Under the pieces are notes generated by a model. It did not search any database, had not been told where the DNA came from, and saw only the letters and a list, made by a program, of their open reading frames with translations. From assembly GCA_032717465.1 (NCBI GenBank), contig CM064671.1:59289859-59353858 (forward strand): a stretch of 64,000 bases of DNA. Direction: 5' to 3'. The position numbers and the translations under genes were made by a program. The stretch is from Coenobita brevimanus. Taxonomy: Eukaryota; Arthropoda; Malacostraca; Decapoda; Coenobitidae. Shown piece after piece: positions 1 to 12,640 of this stretch. Position 1 is the first letter of the stretch. Each line of letters begins with the position of its first letter.

Positions 1-211
1 ATTGCATAGACAAGATCGGAAAGGCTAGGTACATAAGTAAGTTTGATTTGTTAAAGGGATACTGGCAAGTACCTATGACTGAACGTGCTAGGGAGATCTC
101 ATGTTTTGTAACACTAGGAAAGACATTTGCATGTTCTGTAATGCCATGTACAGTTTGTTTTAGAGTAATAAGAAATTTCCTTTGTAAATTTCTTTTTTCT
201 TTGTGGGGAGG
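1..211 (+). pseudogene. Gypsy (Gmr1-like) RT remnant, 3' end of an element running off the left edge
   Basis: This segment is nearly identical to 8564-8773 of the complete Gypsy copy. It encodes the start of the reverse transcriptase palm (SKFDLLKGYWQVPMTERA), then stops resembling RT after VMP and runs into a short tail and a polypurine tract (GTGGGGAG) directly before the LTR. The YxDD box, the rest of RT and RNase H are absent. The truncation point is the same as in the copy at 4028-9559, so it is not an artefact of the window edge. It is the 3' internal end of an LTR element whose 5' part lies outside the window. Confidence 0.85.
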
Positions 212-1002
212 TGTTACATAGCCTATGATTTCATCATCCTTTGTGTAATTTTAACGCACAGTATGCTGCATGTTTGATCACGAGCGTGTTCTGCCTCAGT
301 CCCCCCCTTCTACCGTTATAGTAGAGTAAGTCGACATCTCTGTTATACTTTGCGGGATTGTCATCTCTTTGTCCTCATGGCTTCATTTGCGCGTCCTTAT
401 TACAAGTTGTATCAAGCTCTCCTGGCCCCTATATAATGAGCTCAGTCTCTGCATCATTGCCACTTAGATCTGCTCCTCATTTTGTTCACATCTCTGTCCT
501 CCCCTGTACAGATATTATTATTGTGAGTGCTCAAGAAATCTCCAAACATCTAGCAGCTGTGTGTAATTTGAGTATAACTGTTGTTGTATTTTTTCTTGTA
601 CTGTGTAGCATAAGGTTAATTCTTAGGCCTAGTGAGGTCTTTTTTTTATTGATGTTGGGTTTTATGTCAGTCTTTTTTTATACTAGTTTGGATCTGTAAT
701 AATTTATCTGGCATTCACTGAGTATTATCTGGTATCTCATTTTATCAGGGCTGACTTAGATAAATTTATTCTTGCTAATTTCGTGTTAATAGAGGCTATT
801 GCAGTTAATCATATATTTAACCTGTTTATTTGCCAATACATTATCCTTATGAGTCCTGAATGTTTTGTTGTTAGTTTAAGCATTAAACTTTAACTTGTAA
901 TTTTACCTAACTCTTTTGTTTTGAACCTGGAACTTTACGGGACAGTAGTGATTATTAGTATTCTCACTTAAAGTGTACATTATCTTTCTCTGTTCCGTAA
1001 CA
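212..1002 (+). repeat. Gypsy LTR (3' LTR of the left-edge element)
   Basis: The repeat starts TGTTACATAG and ends CCGTAACA, so the termini form the 6-bp inverted repeat TGTTAC/GTAACA. It is closely similar to LTRs at 4028-4865 and 8774-9559. It follows a polypurine tract, which makes it a 3' LTR. The right flank is jockey-like LINE sequence, so the Gypsy element landed in the 5' part of LINE copy 1. The 113-residue reading frame inside it has counterparts in the other LTRs but no recognisable protein features, so I do not call it a gene. Confidence 0.88.
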
Positions 1003-1011
1003 ATACGCAAC

Positions 1012-1980
1012 GACTTATCTTGCTCTCGTGTTCCTGAACTCGATTCTTCTGAATTCTCTACACTCTGGCTTCGGCTTTCCTGTCATTCTCTGAATAAATA
1101 TATCTGTGCTGTTTACTTATCCCCTAATTCTACTGACTATCAAAAATTCTTCGACTATCTTACTTCTACGATGGAACACATTCTATCCATTTCTCCTTAC
1201 TTTGAAATCTCCATTCTAGGAGATTTCAATGTTCGCCACCACCTTTGGCTCTCCTCTCCTTTCACTGATCCACCTGGTGAACAAGCCTACATCTTTTCTA
1301 TCCTTAATGACCTAGAGCAGCTTGAACAGCACCCTACCCGTATCCCTGACCGCCTTGGAGAGAGCTCCAACATACTTGACCTCTTCCTCACAACTAATCC
1401 TTCTGCTTACTCTGTTAATCTTTTCTCTCTGTTGGGCTCCTCCGATCACAACCTTACCACTTTAACCTGTCCTATCACTCCGGTACGGCCTGTGGACCCT
1501 CCAGGGAAACGTCGTCTGTGGCATTTTGGAGCTGCGGACTGGGAGGCCCTCAGGCAGTACTTCTTTGATTTTCCCTGGAATGATTATTGCTTCCATGGCT
1601 GTGAGCCATCTGAGTGTGCCTTGTGCATTATGGAGGTTATTCTCTCGGGCATGGAAGCATACATTCCTTTCTCATATCCTTTGACTAAAGCAAGAAAGCC
1701 TTGGTTTAATCACGCTTGTTCTAATGCTGTCCGCAACAAAGAGAGGGCCTACAAAAGGTACCGGAGCCAACCCACCCCTGAATCACATCATCTTTACATT
1801 TCTGCCCGGAATCATGCTAAGTCTGTTCTTCGCTCTGCTAAAAATAATTTCATCCATACTAAATGCTCTCAACTCTCCAACTCGAATTCTTCCCGTTCCT
1901 TCTGGCACCTTGCCAAAAACCTTTCTAACAACTTTACCTCATCATCCTTCCCTCCTCTTTCTACTCTGATGGTTCTGTAG
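1012..1980 (+). pseudogene. Jockey-like LINE endonuclease domain (broken ORF2, N-terminal part)
   Basis: The frame carries the APE endonuclease signature blocks [11 protein letters not shown] and, further on, [11 protein letters not shown] (the SDH catalytic motif), with LDLFLTTN between them. After the endonuclease comes the lysine/arginine-rich linker typical of this LINE group ([20 protein letters not shown]). It stops at 1978-1980; the copy 2 counterpart reads through as [10 protein letters not shown], which places a small deletion in copy 1 near 1957-1965. The N-terminal endonuclease residues are missing because of the LTR boundary. In an intact element this protein nicks the target DNA to prime reverse transcription. 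Confidence 0.85.
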
Positions 1981-2090
1981 CTATTTCTTCTACTTATAAA
2001 GCGAATCTCTTCACACAGACTTTCTCCTCCAATTCTACCTTAGACGATTCCGGTGCTGTTCCTCCATCACTTCACCCCTCTGACTTCCTC

Positions 2091-3161
2091 ATGGCTGACA
2101 TTAAAATTTCTTCAGCTGATTTATTTTCTGCCATCACTGGCCTCAGTACTAACAAGGTATATGGGCCTGATGGGGTCCCTCCTGTTGTTCTCAAGAACTG
2201 TGCTTCTGTGCTTACACCCTGCCTAGGCAAACTCTTTCACCTTTGTCTGTCAACTTGTACCTTTCCTTCTTGCTGGAAGTTTGCTCTCATTCAGCCAGTC
2301 CCAAAGAAGGGTGACCACTCCCAACCCTCCAACTATTGTCCAATTGCTTTAACGTCCTGTATTTCAAAAGTTTTCGAGTCAATTCTCAATAGAAAAATTT
2401 TAAGGCATCTTTCCTATCACAACCTTCTTTCTGATCGTCAGTACGGGTTCCGTCAAGGACGCTCCACTGGCGATCTTCTCACCTACCTTTCAGACTCCTG
2501 GTCATCCTCCTTTCGGGACTTTGGCGAAAGCTTTGCCATTGCACTTGACATCTCAAAGGCTTTCGATCGAGTCTGGCATAAATCTTTAATTTCCAAACTG
2601 CCCTCCTACGGTTTCTATCCTTCTATCTGTGTCTTCACCTCTAGCTTCCTTTCTGGTCATTCTATAGCCGCTGTTGTAGACGGCCATGGTTCTTCTCCTA
2701 GATCTATCAACAATGGTGTTCCTCAGGGCTCTGTCCTATCACCAACTCTCTTCCTTTTATTCATTAATGACCTTCTAAGCTGTACATCTAACCCTATCCA
2801 CTCATACGCTGATGACTCCACCCTTCACCTTTCCATTCGGTTCCCGCAACGCCCATCTCAACAGTTACTTCAACAAACAAGGGATGAGGCTATGGCACAC
2901 CTAATGTCTGACTTGGCTCGTATCTCTGACTGGGGTAAAAATAATATGGTTGTTTTTAATGCATCTAAGACTCAGTTCTTACACCTATCAACCCAACAAA
3001 ATCTTCCACAGGTATACCCATTAATGTTCAATAATATTCAGTTTAGACCTGCATCATCTCTGAACATGCTTGGGGTTTCTTTTACTCGGGACTTATCTTG
3101 GAAAGATCATATTACATCTCTTGTAAAATCTGCTTCCAAGAGATTGGGTGTGCTAAGCTGA
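2091..3161 (+). pseudogene. Jockey-like LINE reverse transcriptase (broken ORF2, middle part)
   Basis: This 356-residue stretch contains the RT core in order: NKVYGPDGVPP near residue 21, CWKFALIQPVPKKGD near 61, QYGFRQGRSTGDLL near 117, ALDISKAFDRVWH near 151, GVPQGSVLSPTLF at 209 and the catalytic SYADDSTLHL at 238-247. The reading frame really continues from the upstream endonuclease (IKISSADLFSAITGL is linked to it in copy 2), so the ATG used here is only the first in-frame one. A frameshift at about 3161 separates it from the C-terminal part. Catalytic residues are intact, but the open frame is not. Confidence 0.88.
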
Positions 3162-3644
3162 CTCCGCTCTTTCTTTACCCCTGCACAATTGTTTACTCTA
3201 CACAGGGGTTTTATCCGCCCCTGTGTGGAGTACAACTCTCATGTGTGGGGAGGCTCCCCACATACAGCTCTTCTCAATAGGGTGGAGTCAAAGGCTTTTC
3301 GTCTCGTTAACTCTCCTCCTCTTACTGACTCCCTTCAACCTCTGTCTCTTCGCCGCATTGTTGCATCTTTATCTCTTTTCTATCGCTACTTTAATGGTCA
3401 CTGCTCCTCTGAACTGTCTGCTTGCATTCCTCCACCTCTACGACGGGTGCGTAGCACCCGTCTGGCAGCAAACTCTCATCCCTTTTCTGTCCAACTCTCT
3501 AATGCAAGAGTTAACCGTTACTCCCAGTCTTTCATTTATGCAACAGGTCAACTCTGGAACTGTCTCCCTCTGTCTGTATTTCCTGCTGCCTATGATCTCC
3601 AGTCTTTCAAACGCAGTGTGTCCAGGCATCTCAAAATGATCTGA
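3162..3644 (+). pseudogene. Jockey-like LINE ORF2 C-terminal part
   Basis: The region continues RT in other frames: FTLHRGFIRPCVEYNSHVWGG, then the C-terminal domain with FYRYFNGHCSSELS and the final FKRSVSRHLKMI. These are the conserved end-of-ORF2 blocks of jockey/CR1-type LINEs (FIRPCVEY, WNCLPLSVF, FKRSVSRHL). The stop at 3642 is followed by about 95 bases of 3' untranslated sequence and poly(A). A one-base frameshift between 3161 and 3189 breaks the frame from the RT core. Confidence 0.8.
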
Positions 3645-3774
3645 TCTTGAATTTGGCTCTCTATTGTATTTTGTTTTTCTCTTGGAGGGAACTGTTACTG
3701 CGGGCTCATGGCCTTTGGTTCCTTCTTCCTCGCATTAAAAAAAAAAAAACACCATATCCCAGGAATCTTGAAGG

Positions 3775-4012
3775 AAACAGCCATGATCTCTATACTCAAT
3801 CACCCAAGATTTCCACACAATAGAGGCTAATAGCATTGCTTTGCACATCATCTAAAATCATTGAAAAGCTAGTTTTACAGAATGTCACCTACATCACTCT
3901 ATCCGAATCCTAGCATGGTTACGGACCTAAACACTCAACCACCATCCACCTCTCCAAATTAACTAAGCCCATCCTTCTTGGCTTCATCCTGAAACAGTCA
4001 CATTGAAATATA
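3775..4012 (+). pseudogene. Decayed RT fragment of another LINE (5' part)
   Basis: Frame-shifted translation of this AT-rich stretch gives pieces that resemble the RT finger region (CTSSKIIEKLVLQN, then a W-L-R-T and LSKLT-like string). The fragment ends in a short TA tract into which the Gypsy element at 4028 inserted. A matching RT 3' portion (GVRQGSILSP-like) resumes at about 9960 to the right of the Gypsy copy, so the two may be halves of one old LINE. No open frame survives. The call rests on short motif resemblance only. Confidence 0.35.
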
Positions 4013-4027
4013 AATATATATATATAT

Positions 4028-4865
4028 TGTTACATAGCCTATGATTTCATCATCCTTTGTGTAATTTTAACGCACAGTATGCTGCATGTTTGATCACGAG
4101 CGTGTTCTGCCTCAGTCCCCCCCTTCTACCATTGTAGTAGAGTAAGTCGTCCTTTCTGTTGTCCAGAGCGGGATTGTCAACTCTTTGTCCCCATGGCTTC
4201 ATTTGCGCATCCTTTTTACAAGTTGTATCAAGCTCTGCTGGCCCCTATATAATGAGCTCAGTCTCTGCATCATGGCCACTTAGATCTGCTCCTCATTTTG
4301 TTCACATCTCTGTCCTCCCCTGTACACATATTATTATTGTGAGTGCTCAAGAAATCTCCAAACATCTAGCAGCTGTGTGTAATTTGGGTATAACTGTTGT
4401 ATTTTTTCTTGTATCGTGTAGCATAAGGTTATTTCTCATGCCTAGTGAGGTTTTTTGATTAATGTTGGGTTTTATGTCAGTCATTTTTGATAATAGTTTG
4501 TATCTGTAATAATTTATCTTGCATTAACTGAGCATTACCCGGTGTATTTTCATTTTATCAGGGCTGACTTAGATAAATTTACTCTTGCTAATTTCGTGTT
4601 AATAGAGGCTATTGCAGTTAACCATATATTTAACCTGTTTTTGCCATTACATTATCCTTATGAGTCCTGAATGTTTTGTTGTTAGTTTGAGCATTAAACT
4701 TTAACTTGTAATTTTACCTAACTCTTTTGTTTTGAACCTGGAACTTTACGGGACAGTAGTGACTCTTAGTATTCTCACTTAAAGTGTACATTATCTTTTA
4801 TGGGACAGTAGTGACTCATAGTATTCTCACTTAAAGTATACATTATCTTTCTCTGTTCCGTAACA
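4028..4865 (+). repeat. 5' LTR of the Gypsy element
   Basis: TGTTAC...GTAACA termini delimit an 838-bp LTR. It is longer than the 3' LTR (786 bp) because roughly 52 bases near its 3' end (about 4748-4850) are present twice in tandem: GGGACAGTAGTGACT and TTCTCACTTAAAGT occur twice. A TATATAA-like box lies near 4249-4255 (CCCCTATATAATGAG), a plausible core promoter position in the U3/R region. Confidence 0.9.
4249..4256 (+). promoter_or_regulatory. TATA-like box in Gypsy LTR
   Basis: The sequence CTATATAATG sits inside all three LTR copies (also near 430 and 8992). Its location within the LTR upstream of the putative R region is consistent with a Pol II core promoter. Activity is inferred only from the motif. 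Confidence 0.4.
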
Positions 4866-4871
4866 TAAATT

Positions 4872-4881
4872 TGGCGACCTC
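4872..4881 (+). other. Candidate primer binding site
   Basis: TGGCGACCTC begins seven bases after the 5' LTR. LTR-element primer sites usually start with TGG, complementary to the CCA end of a tRNA, and lie just downstream of the LTR. I cannot name the tRNA from the window. Confidence 0.45.
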
Positions 4882-4919
4882 ATATCAGGATATTCAGGAT
4901 ATTATCATAAAGATATTGA

Positions 4920-6134
4920 TTGATATTTTGTGACTGTGATTTATTCATGATGTCTACTATTTCTACACTTGATGAAGCCAAAGATTTTTTGTCAAATGTG
5001 CAAACAGTGTGTGATGTAGAAAACAGAACAAAGAATGAACTTAAGCTTGTTGCTCAACAATTGGGAATTGCAGTTCACTCTCATCATTCTAAAGATCAAA
5101 TTGTTAGCATGATTAATAAAAGCTTGTTTAATGTAACTCCTCCAAATGAGCAAACGCAGATTGAATTAGCTAAGTTACAGCTAGCCCTGCAGGAGGCTCG
5201 TGTTAAGGAGGCTGAATTTCAAGCACGTGCTAAGGAGGCTAAGTCTCAGGCTAAGGAGGCGGAGTCTCAGCCTCGTATTCAGGAGGCTGAATTTCAAGCA
5301 AATGCTAAGGAGGCTGAATTTCAGGCACGTTCTAAAGAGGCTGAGGCACAAGTTGAAATTGCTAGGATTCAGGCAGACCATGAGTATCGCATGAAACAAG
5401 GTGGAACTGGATCATCTAGCTCTGATGATTTTGATGTGGCTAAAAATGTTAAACTTGTCCCTCCTTTTAATGAATCTGATTTAACAAAGTATTTTCAGTT
5501 GTTTGAGAGGGTAGCTACAGGTTTTAATTGGCCCAAACAGTATTGGCCAGTACTCCTTCAAACTGTTCTTACCGGTAAAGCTCAAGTAACTTATGCATCT
5601 TTGCCTCAGGATCAATCTGATAATTATGATGTAGTTAAGAGCTTGATTCTTAAGGCCTATGAGCTTGTTCCTGAAGCCTATAGAGTAAAATTTAGTACAA
5701 CTTACAAGCAAGATAAGCAATCCCATGTTGAGTATGCAAAAATCAAAGAAGATCTGTTAGAGCAGCGGTTAAATTCTAAGAATGTGGATTCTGATTTTGA
5801 CAAATTTAAGCAGATGATTTTGCTGGAGGACTTCAAAAGGTGTATTAGTAAAGATGTAAGCCTATATCTTGATGAGAAAAGAATAGATAATTTGTCTGAT
5901 GCTGCAGTTTTAGCTGATGAATATGTTCTCACTCACAAGAGATATTCTAAAGAAAAAGAGAAAGCTGAGAGTAAGTACGTTGCCTCTACTCAGAGTACAG
6001 GTAAAGAGAATAAAGATGATGTTTCTCAGGAAGTAAATACCAGCTTCACCTCTAGATTTCAGAAAAGTAAATGTACTTATTGTAGTAAGCTTGGTCATAC
6101 TACGGAGAAATATTCAGGAGACAGCGTGATGTGA
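4920..6134 (+). pseudogene. gag: Gypsy gag polyprotein
   Basis: The 404-residue frame begins near the PBS; the second Met run (MMSTISTLDEAKDF) is a likelier start than the first. Residues about 80-150 are strongly repetitive (KEAEFQAR-like units) and should form a coiled coil. Residues about 180-340 match the capsid-like retrotransposon Gag region (LVPPFNESDLTKYFQLFERVA). The end carries a zinc knuckle C-X2-C-X4-H-X4-(C) at C385, C388, H393, but the last cysteine is a tyrosine (TTEKY). The frame then ends, while the pol frame is open slightly upstream as RRQRDV, pointing to a small indel at the gag-pol junction. Gag packages the element RNA in cytoplasmic particles. Confidence 0.85.
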
Positions 6135-7870
6135 ACAAAAAGGAGCCTTTAAATATTCAGTCAATTGGTCTAGTGTCCACCCTTGAGAGTTCCCATAATT
6201 CTTTAACTGAGTTAACTGAACCTGCTTTGAGGGGTAACTTAAATTCTCATGATGGAGCTCCTCTTTTGAGCAGTAACGTGGGTGACACTCTCAAGAGTTC
6301 CTGTGCTAATTTCCTGTCTGATGGTTTTGTCAGTCCTCTGGACAGTAATGACAGGAAATCAGTTAAAATATATCGTGATACAGATGCTTGCCAATCCCTT
6401 ATGCTGACCAGTGTTCTAGGCTCTAATGTTAATTCCTCTGATGAAACTGTAATCTTACAAGGTGTAGGGAATAATTACTTCTCTGTTCCTCTGTGCAGAG
6501 TGAAATTAGAGTCTGGTTTTGTTAATGGTTCCGTTATGGTTGGGTTGGTTGAGACACTCCCAATGTCAGGTGTAACTTTCTTACTTGGAAATGATATTGG
6601 TGGAAGTCAAGTGTGTCCAGCTCCTCAGTTGTCTAGTGAGCCAGTGGCTGCGACCCAGGATTGTGATGTCCCTGATGTGTTCCCTGCATGTGCTGTCACT
6701 AGGGCTAAGTCTAAAGTTACTGGTGATTTAGAAGATAATGATGATGATGTTGTTATCCTAGCTGACACTTTTCTTGCTAATTTGGACCACTCACCAGATG
6801 AGGCAGTACCCCTTAGTGTTGATAATTTGTCTCGTCAAGAGTTGGTTGAGTTGCAGGTTGCTGACCCTGAGTTGAAAGGTCTAGCTAACTCTGCTTACAG
6901 TGAAGAAGAGTCAGCCGGTGCTTCTACTTGTTATTATGTAAAGTCAGGAGTACTTATGAGGAAGTGGAGACCCCCAACAGCATCAGCCGACTGTGAATGG
7001 GAGGTTGTACATCAAGTTGTCATCCCTCGTGTGTGTAGGCAGGATATCATTAGAGTGGCTCATGATTCCAGTTTGGCAGGACACCTTGGAGTGAGGAAGA
7101 CTGTGGCACGCATTTTGAAACACTTCTACTGGCCAGGTATCTTCAAGGATGTTTCCTGGTATTGTAAGTCTTGTCACACCTGTCAAGTTGTGGGGAAGTG
7201 TAATCAGACCGAAAAGGTTGCACCTCTAGTTCCCATTCCTCCTTTTGAGGCGCCTTTCACCCGTGTGTTGGTGGATATTGTGGGCCCTCTTCCTAAGACT
7301 TCTTCAGGATTTTCTTATGTGTTGACCATGATTGATATGGCTACTCGTTATCCTGAAGCCATTCCACTTAGAAATATCTCAGCAAAGAACGTGGTTAAGG
7401 AAATGCTAGGGTTCTTCACAAAGTTTGGTCTGCCCAAGGAGGTACAGTCAGACCGGGGAAGTAATTTCATGTCAAATGTTTTCAAGCAGTCTCTGAAAGA
7501 GTTGGGCATCACCCAGATCACGTCTTCAGCTTACCATCCCCAGACCCAAGGAGCGTTGGAGAGATATCATCAAACACTCAAATCGATGCTCAAGAAATAC
7601 TGTTTGGAACATCAGAAAGACTGGGATAAAGGTCTTCCATTCGTTGTATTTGCCGCAAGAGAATCTCCAAGTGAATCACTGGGCTTCTCACCTTTTGAAC
7701 TACTGTTTGGCCATGAAGTGAGAGGACCCCTTAAGTTACTCAAGGAATGCTGGCTGTCGGAGGAAGATGACGTCAACCTGCTGGAGTATGTGATGAAGTT
7801 CAAAGAACGGCTGTCCACTGCTTTACATCTGGCGAGAGAGAATTTAGGAGAAGATGAAGACTTGGTATGA
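6131..7870 (+). pseudogene. pol: Gypsy pol, first part: protease and integrase
   Basis: Residues about 80-160 are a retropepsin-like protease (YRDTDACQSLML ... GVTFLLGNDIGG); the active-site DTG reads DTD at 83-85, which should inactivate it. Residues 300-351 hold the integrase zinc domain with H311, H318, C348, C351. The catalytic core shows D382 (VDIVGPL), D441 (QSDRGSNF) and E477 (QGALERYH), giving the usual D-D-35-E spacing. FSPFELLFGHEVRGPLKLL follows. There is no RT or RNase H between protease and integrase. The frame ends at LGEDEDLV just where the next frame opens, indicating one frameshift. Confidence 0.88.
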
Positions 7871-8773
7871 TAAGAAGTCCAGGTTGCGCCACTTTCAGCC
7901 AGGAGATCAGGTTTTGATTCTGCTACCAGTGCATGGGCAACCTCTTCAAGCCAAGTTTAGTGGTCCTTATTTCGTGGAGAAGAAACTCAGTGATGTCAAC
8001 TATGTCATCGCCACACCAGATCGTAGAAAGAACAAGCAACTATGTCACATCAACATGTTAAAGTTATATCACAGGCGGGACGAAAATAATCCAGTCTGCA
8101 CTGTAGCTGTTCCACCCGAGTCTGCAAGTGAAGCTCTCCCATGCAGTATGAGCCTGAGTGATAGTTTGGGGAAGAATCCTGATATCATGAATGATCTCCA
8201 GACTAAGCTTTCTCATCTACCTCCCAAGGAAAGGCAGGAGTTTTCGGCATTACTGCAGAAGTACCCGCAAGTGTTCCATGCTACTCCAGGAAGAACCACT
8301 GTGTTGATGCATGATGTCGATGTTGGAGACGCAAAGCCAATTAGATTGCCTCCTTACCGTGTGAACCCAGTGAAAGTTCCTCTCATCCAGAAGGAGCTTG
8401 GTTACCTGTTGGACCACAAGATGATTGAGCCCTGTCAGAGCGAGTGGAGTTCTCCTGTCACTCTAGTCCCTAAGCCAGGTGGGTCACAGCGGCTTTGCAT
8501 TGACTACAGACGTGTTAATCAGATAACCAAAACAGACACTTACCCTCTCCCTCGCGTGGAAGATTGCATAGACAAGATCGGAAAGGCTAGGTACATAAGT
8601 AAGTTTGATTTGTTAAAGGGATGCTGGCAAGTGCCTATGACTGAGCGTGCTAGGGGGATCTCATGTTTTGTAACACTAGGAAATACTTTTGCATGTTCTG
8701 TAATGCCATATACAGATTGTTTTAGAGTAATAAGAAATTTCCTTTGTAAATTTCTTTTTTCTTTGTGGGGAGG

Positions 8774-8783
<10 letters not shown>
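7854..8783 (+). pseudogene. pol: Gypsy pol, second part: GPY/F module and truncated reverse transcriptase
   Basis: Residues 1-75 continue the integrase C-terminus (WYDKKSRLRHFQPGD, then FSGPYFVEKK at 35-44, the GPY/F module, and LCHINMLKLYH). Without a break the protein proceeds to an RT N-terminus: EFSALLQKYPQVFHATPG, LPPYRVNP, MIEPCQSEWSSPVTLVPKPGG, RLCIDYRRVNQ, TYPLPRVEDCIDKIG and the first catalytic Asp in SKFDLLKGCWQV (D252). After VMP near 284 the similarity stops and the frame runs into the polypurine tract. YxDD, thumb and RNase H are gone. This placement of RT after integrase is direct evidence for Gmr1-like order. Confidence 0.88.
8764..8773 (+). other. Polypurine tract of the Gypsy element
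   Basis: TGTGGGGAGG lies immediately before the TG of the 3' LTR, the position where plus-strand DNA synthesis is primed in LTR elements. The same sequence precedes the LTR at 212. Confidence 0.7.
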
Positions 8784-9950
<1,167 letters not shown>

Positions 9951-10530
9951 AAAATTAGAATACTATCGGCGTCCGACAAGGATCCATCCTTTCTCCCCCA
10001 CGATTCAACTACTTCCTCTGCGACCTGCCAATCTCTTCTCATTCAATAGCAGCACCGTCGTATGCCAACACCCCAAAGCTAAACAAGCAGCAGCTCAACT
10101 AGAACTGTATTTGAACTCGCTAAAATATGGATAAGGCGTAACACAACAATGCCTCTCCAAATGAATCAACCATACCCCTACTCATTTTTGAGAAGCACGA
10201 ATCTCACCTTCATGCTTCCCTCTTTAACCAACCAATCCCACGCAAAAGACACCTCAAAATTGCAGGAGATATTTTGGACGCATTTATGATAATTTCTCGG
10301 CAACAGAAAAACGTGAGTGTAAAGGCAACTTATAAATTCGATGTCTTCAAATCATTCCCAAGCACCGCTTTTAGGCAATGGAAAGATTCCATGAAACATT
10401 TTTATAAATAATCCTTTGGAAAAACCTTAAACTATACTAGCCTAAGCTGGGCCACAACCGTAACCAAGACAATTATGGCTAGGTTTTCAAAGGCTCAAAG
10501 CAAAGCCTTAAGAATAATTACAGGATGCAG
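9951..10530 (+). pseudogene. Decayed LINE reverse transcriptase fragment (3' half)
   Basis: Near 9963 one frame reads IGVRQGSILSPPRFNYFLCDLP, a good match to the RT motif GVPQGSVLSPTLFNYFLxDLP, followed by SIAAPSYA where the YADD box should be. A helical stretch like AAAQLELYLNSLKYG comes after it. Several frameshifts and stops are present. It may be the 3' partner of the RT fragment at 3775-4012, separated by the Gypsy insertion. Confidence 0.6.
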
Positions 10531-10535
10531 GAAAA

Positions 10536-11330
<795 letters not shown>

Positions 11331-11402
<72 letters not shown>
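11331..11402. repeat. (TA)n tail of the RTE family 1 copy
   Basis: About 72 bases of TA begin exactly at the 3' end of the LINE fragment. Non-LTR elements of the RTE group end in short tandem repeats rather than poly(A), so this tract is best read as an expanded element tail. Confidence 0.8.
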
Positions 11403-11408
<6 letters not shown>

Positions 11409-11969
11409 TATATAATTGAGTTTGAGAGTCACACAGTTCATTGATTAGCCTCTAGACCTATCCCACTCTTGCAACTATATCTTCCATCACCCCCGTCCAC
11501 AAACAAGCAAGAAACGGACAACTGCCCAACACAACACTGAATATCTGAACATCAAAGTCCTTCCTCCACCCAACACTGCACTTCACAAACACGTATGTAA
11601 ACACAGCCACCACAGGCAGCCAAAACCTTCTGCCAAACGGCATACTCCAAGAACCACCACCAGATATACACCCAACAAAAATTTCCCTTTCCAGAGAAAC
11701 ATGAGTAAACCTAACCAGACTGCAATATGGCCACCACGCTTCCCTGCAACAACCAGCACAAAATACAGTCCACGAGCTGTCCACACAGCTGTGCTTTCTC
11801 TTAAATCAAATTATACTTACTCACCACATGCACCACGGTACCACAACAATGAGAGTCCTTCATTGTAACCTCCAGAAAAGTCATGCTAATGCTACTGGTG
11901 GAAGTCGTAAGTTTTCTGCGGTTCATTGATTTCGCAGTGTGTTGGGCCAGCGGTTGCAACAAGAGCAAC
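11403..11969. other. Intergenic sequence, nothing recognised
   Basis: No coding motif, inverted repeat or match to the other repeats in the window was seen. Frames of up to 108 residues exist on the minus strand but lack any family signature. Confidence 0.5.
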
Positions 11970-12640
11970 TTCAGAAGACAGAATTACTAATTAGGGACTT
12001 TATAAAAATATAAGTGGTGTGAATGGAGGAAAATACTGTTCATCTTAGACAACTGCAAGGTGATACATATTGGTCTTGAAAATCCATGAACCAACTGGCC
12101 TTTGTTAGTTTGTGTAATCGGCAGTAGTGAACCGGAAAAGACCAAAGAGAACTTACAGTAATACTATTAACCTCAAGTTCCCCAACGAGTGCGTTCACTT
12201 ACTGAACAAAAAAAAAGGAGAATCTTCTATTCTTCTTTCTGTACAACTGTCCTGTGTGCCAGCAAGGCGCCATCTAGATTATGCTGGGCAGTTTTCTCGC
12301 TGAACCTGAAGAAAGAACTCATGATTCATAACACAGTTCAGGTGCAGACTGCTAAACTGATCCCATCCATCAGGCATATGGAATATCAGGGAAGATTGCA
12401 AACACAGAACCCCATATTGTTAAAAAGTCGTTGCTTGTGTGATGCACTTACGAGGCTTTTTAAAGAAATCCTTCATGAACCAGTAACAATTGACTTGTAA
12501 TGTATCCATCATGACGCATTAGTTAGTTTTTTTCTCGTACATGATTTATAATAACCTTGAATCAGGTACCTATAGAGGTATTAGACACCCCCATGTTGGA
12601 GCACTTCAAGGCATGGTTGAAATGTTCACTGTCGTTCCGA
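11970..12640 (+). pseudogene. CR1-like LINE ORF2 C-terminal relic
   Basis: A frame at 12189-12500 reads SLNLKKELMIHNTVQVQTAKLIPSIRHMEYQGRLQ; the pattern W/SPNLKKEI...VQxRATKLIPSIRHMxYxxRLQ followed by L-K-RRLRGDLI is the conserved region after the RT palm in CR1-like LINEs. The preceding HLDYAGQF block lies in another frame near 12265-12290. Around 12575 a stretch like TPMLEHFKAWL corresponds to the terminal FKxxLD block. Multiple frameshifts show that it is old. Confidence 0.7.

Larger units (their letters stand above)
1003..3750 (+). mobile_element. Jockey-like non-LTR retrotransposon, copy 1 (5'-interrupted, with poly(A) tail)
   Basis: The segment encodes an APE-type endonuclease followed by a reverse transcriptase and ends in a poly(A) run at 3738-3750. 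The first bases abut the Gypsy LTR; the homologous minus-strand copy at 41900-50640 continues further 5', so the Gypsy insertion removed or separated the 5' part here. This copy lacks the two large insertions present in copy 2 and therefore preserves the empty sites: TTAA at 1304-1307 and GTAAAA at 3123-3128. Frameshifts near 1960 and 3161 make it non-functional. Confidence 0.88.

Noticed and set aside
358..699. A conserved open frame inside each LTR (about 100 residues)
   Set aside because: It is preserved only because the LTRs are nearly identical; it has no domain and overlaps the promoter region.
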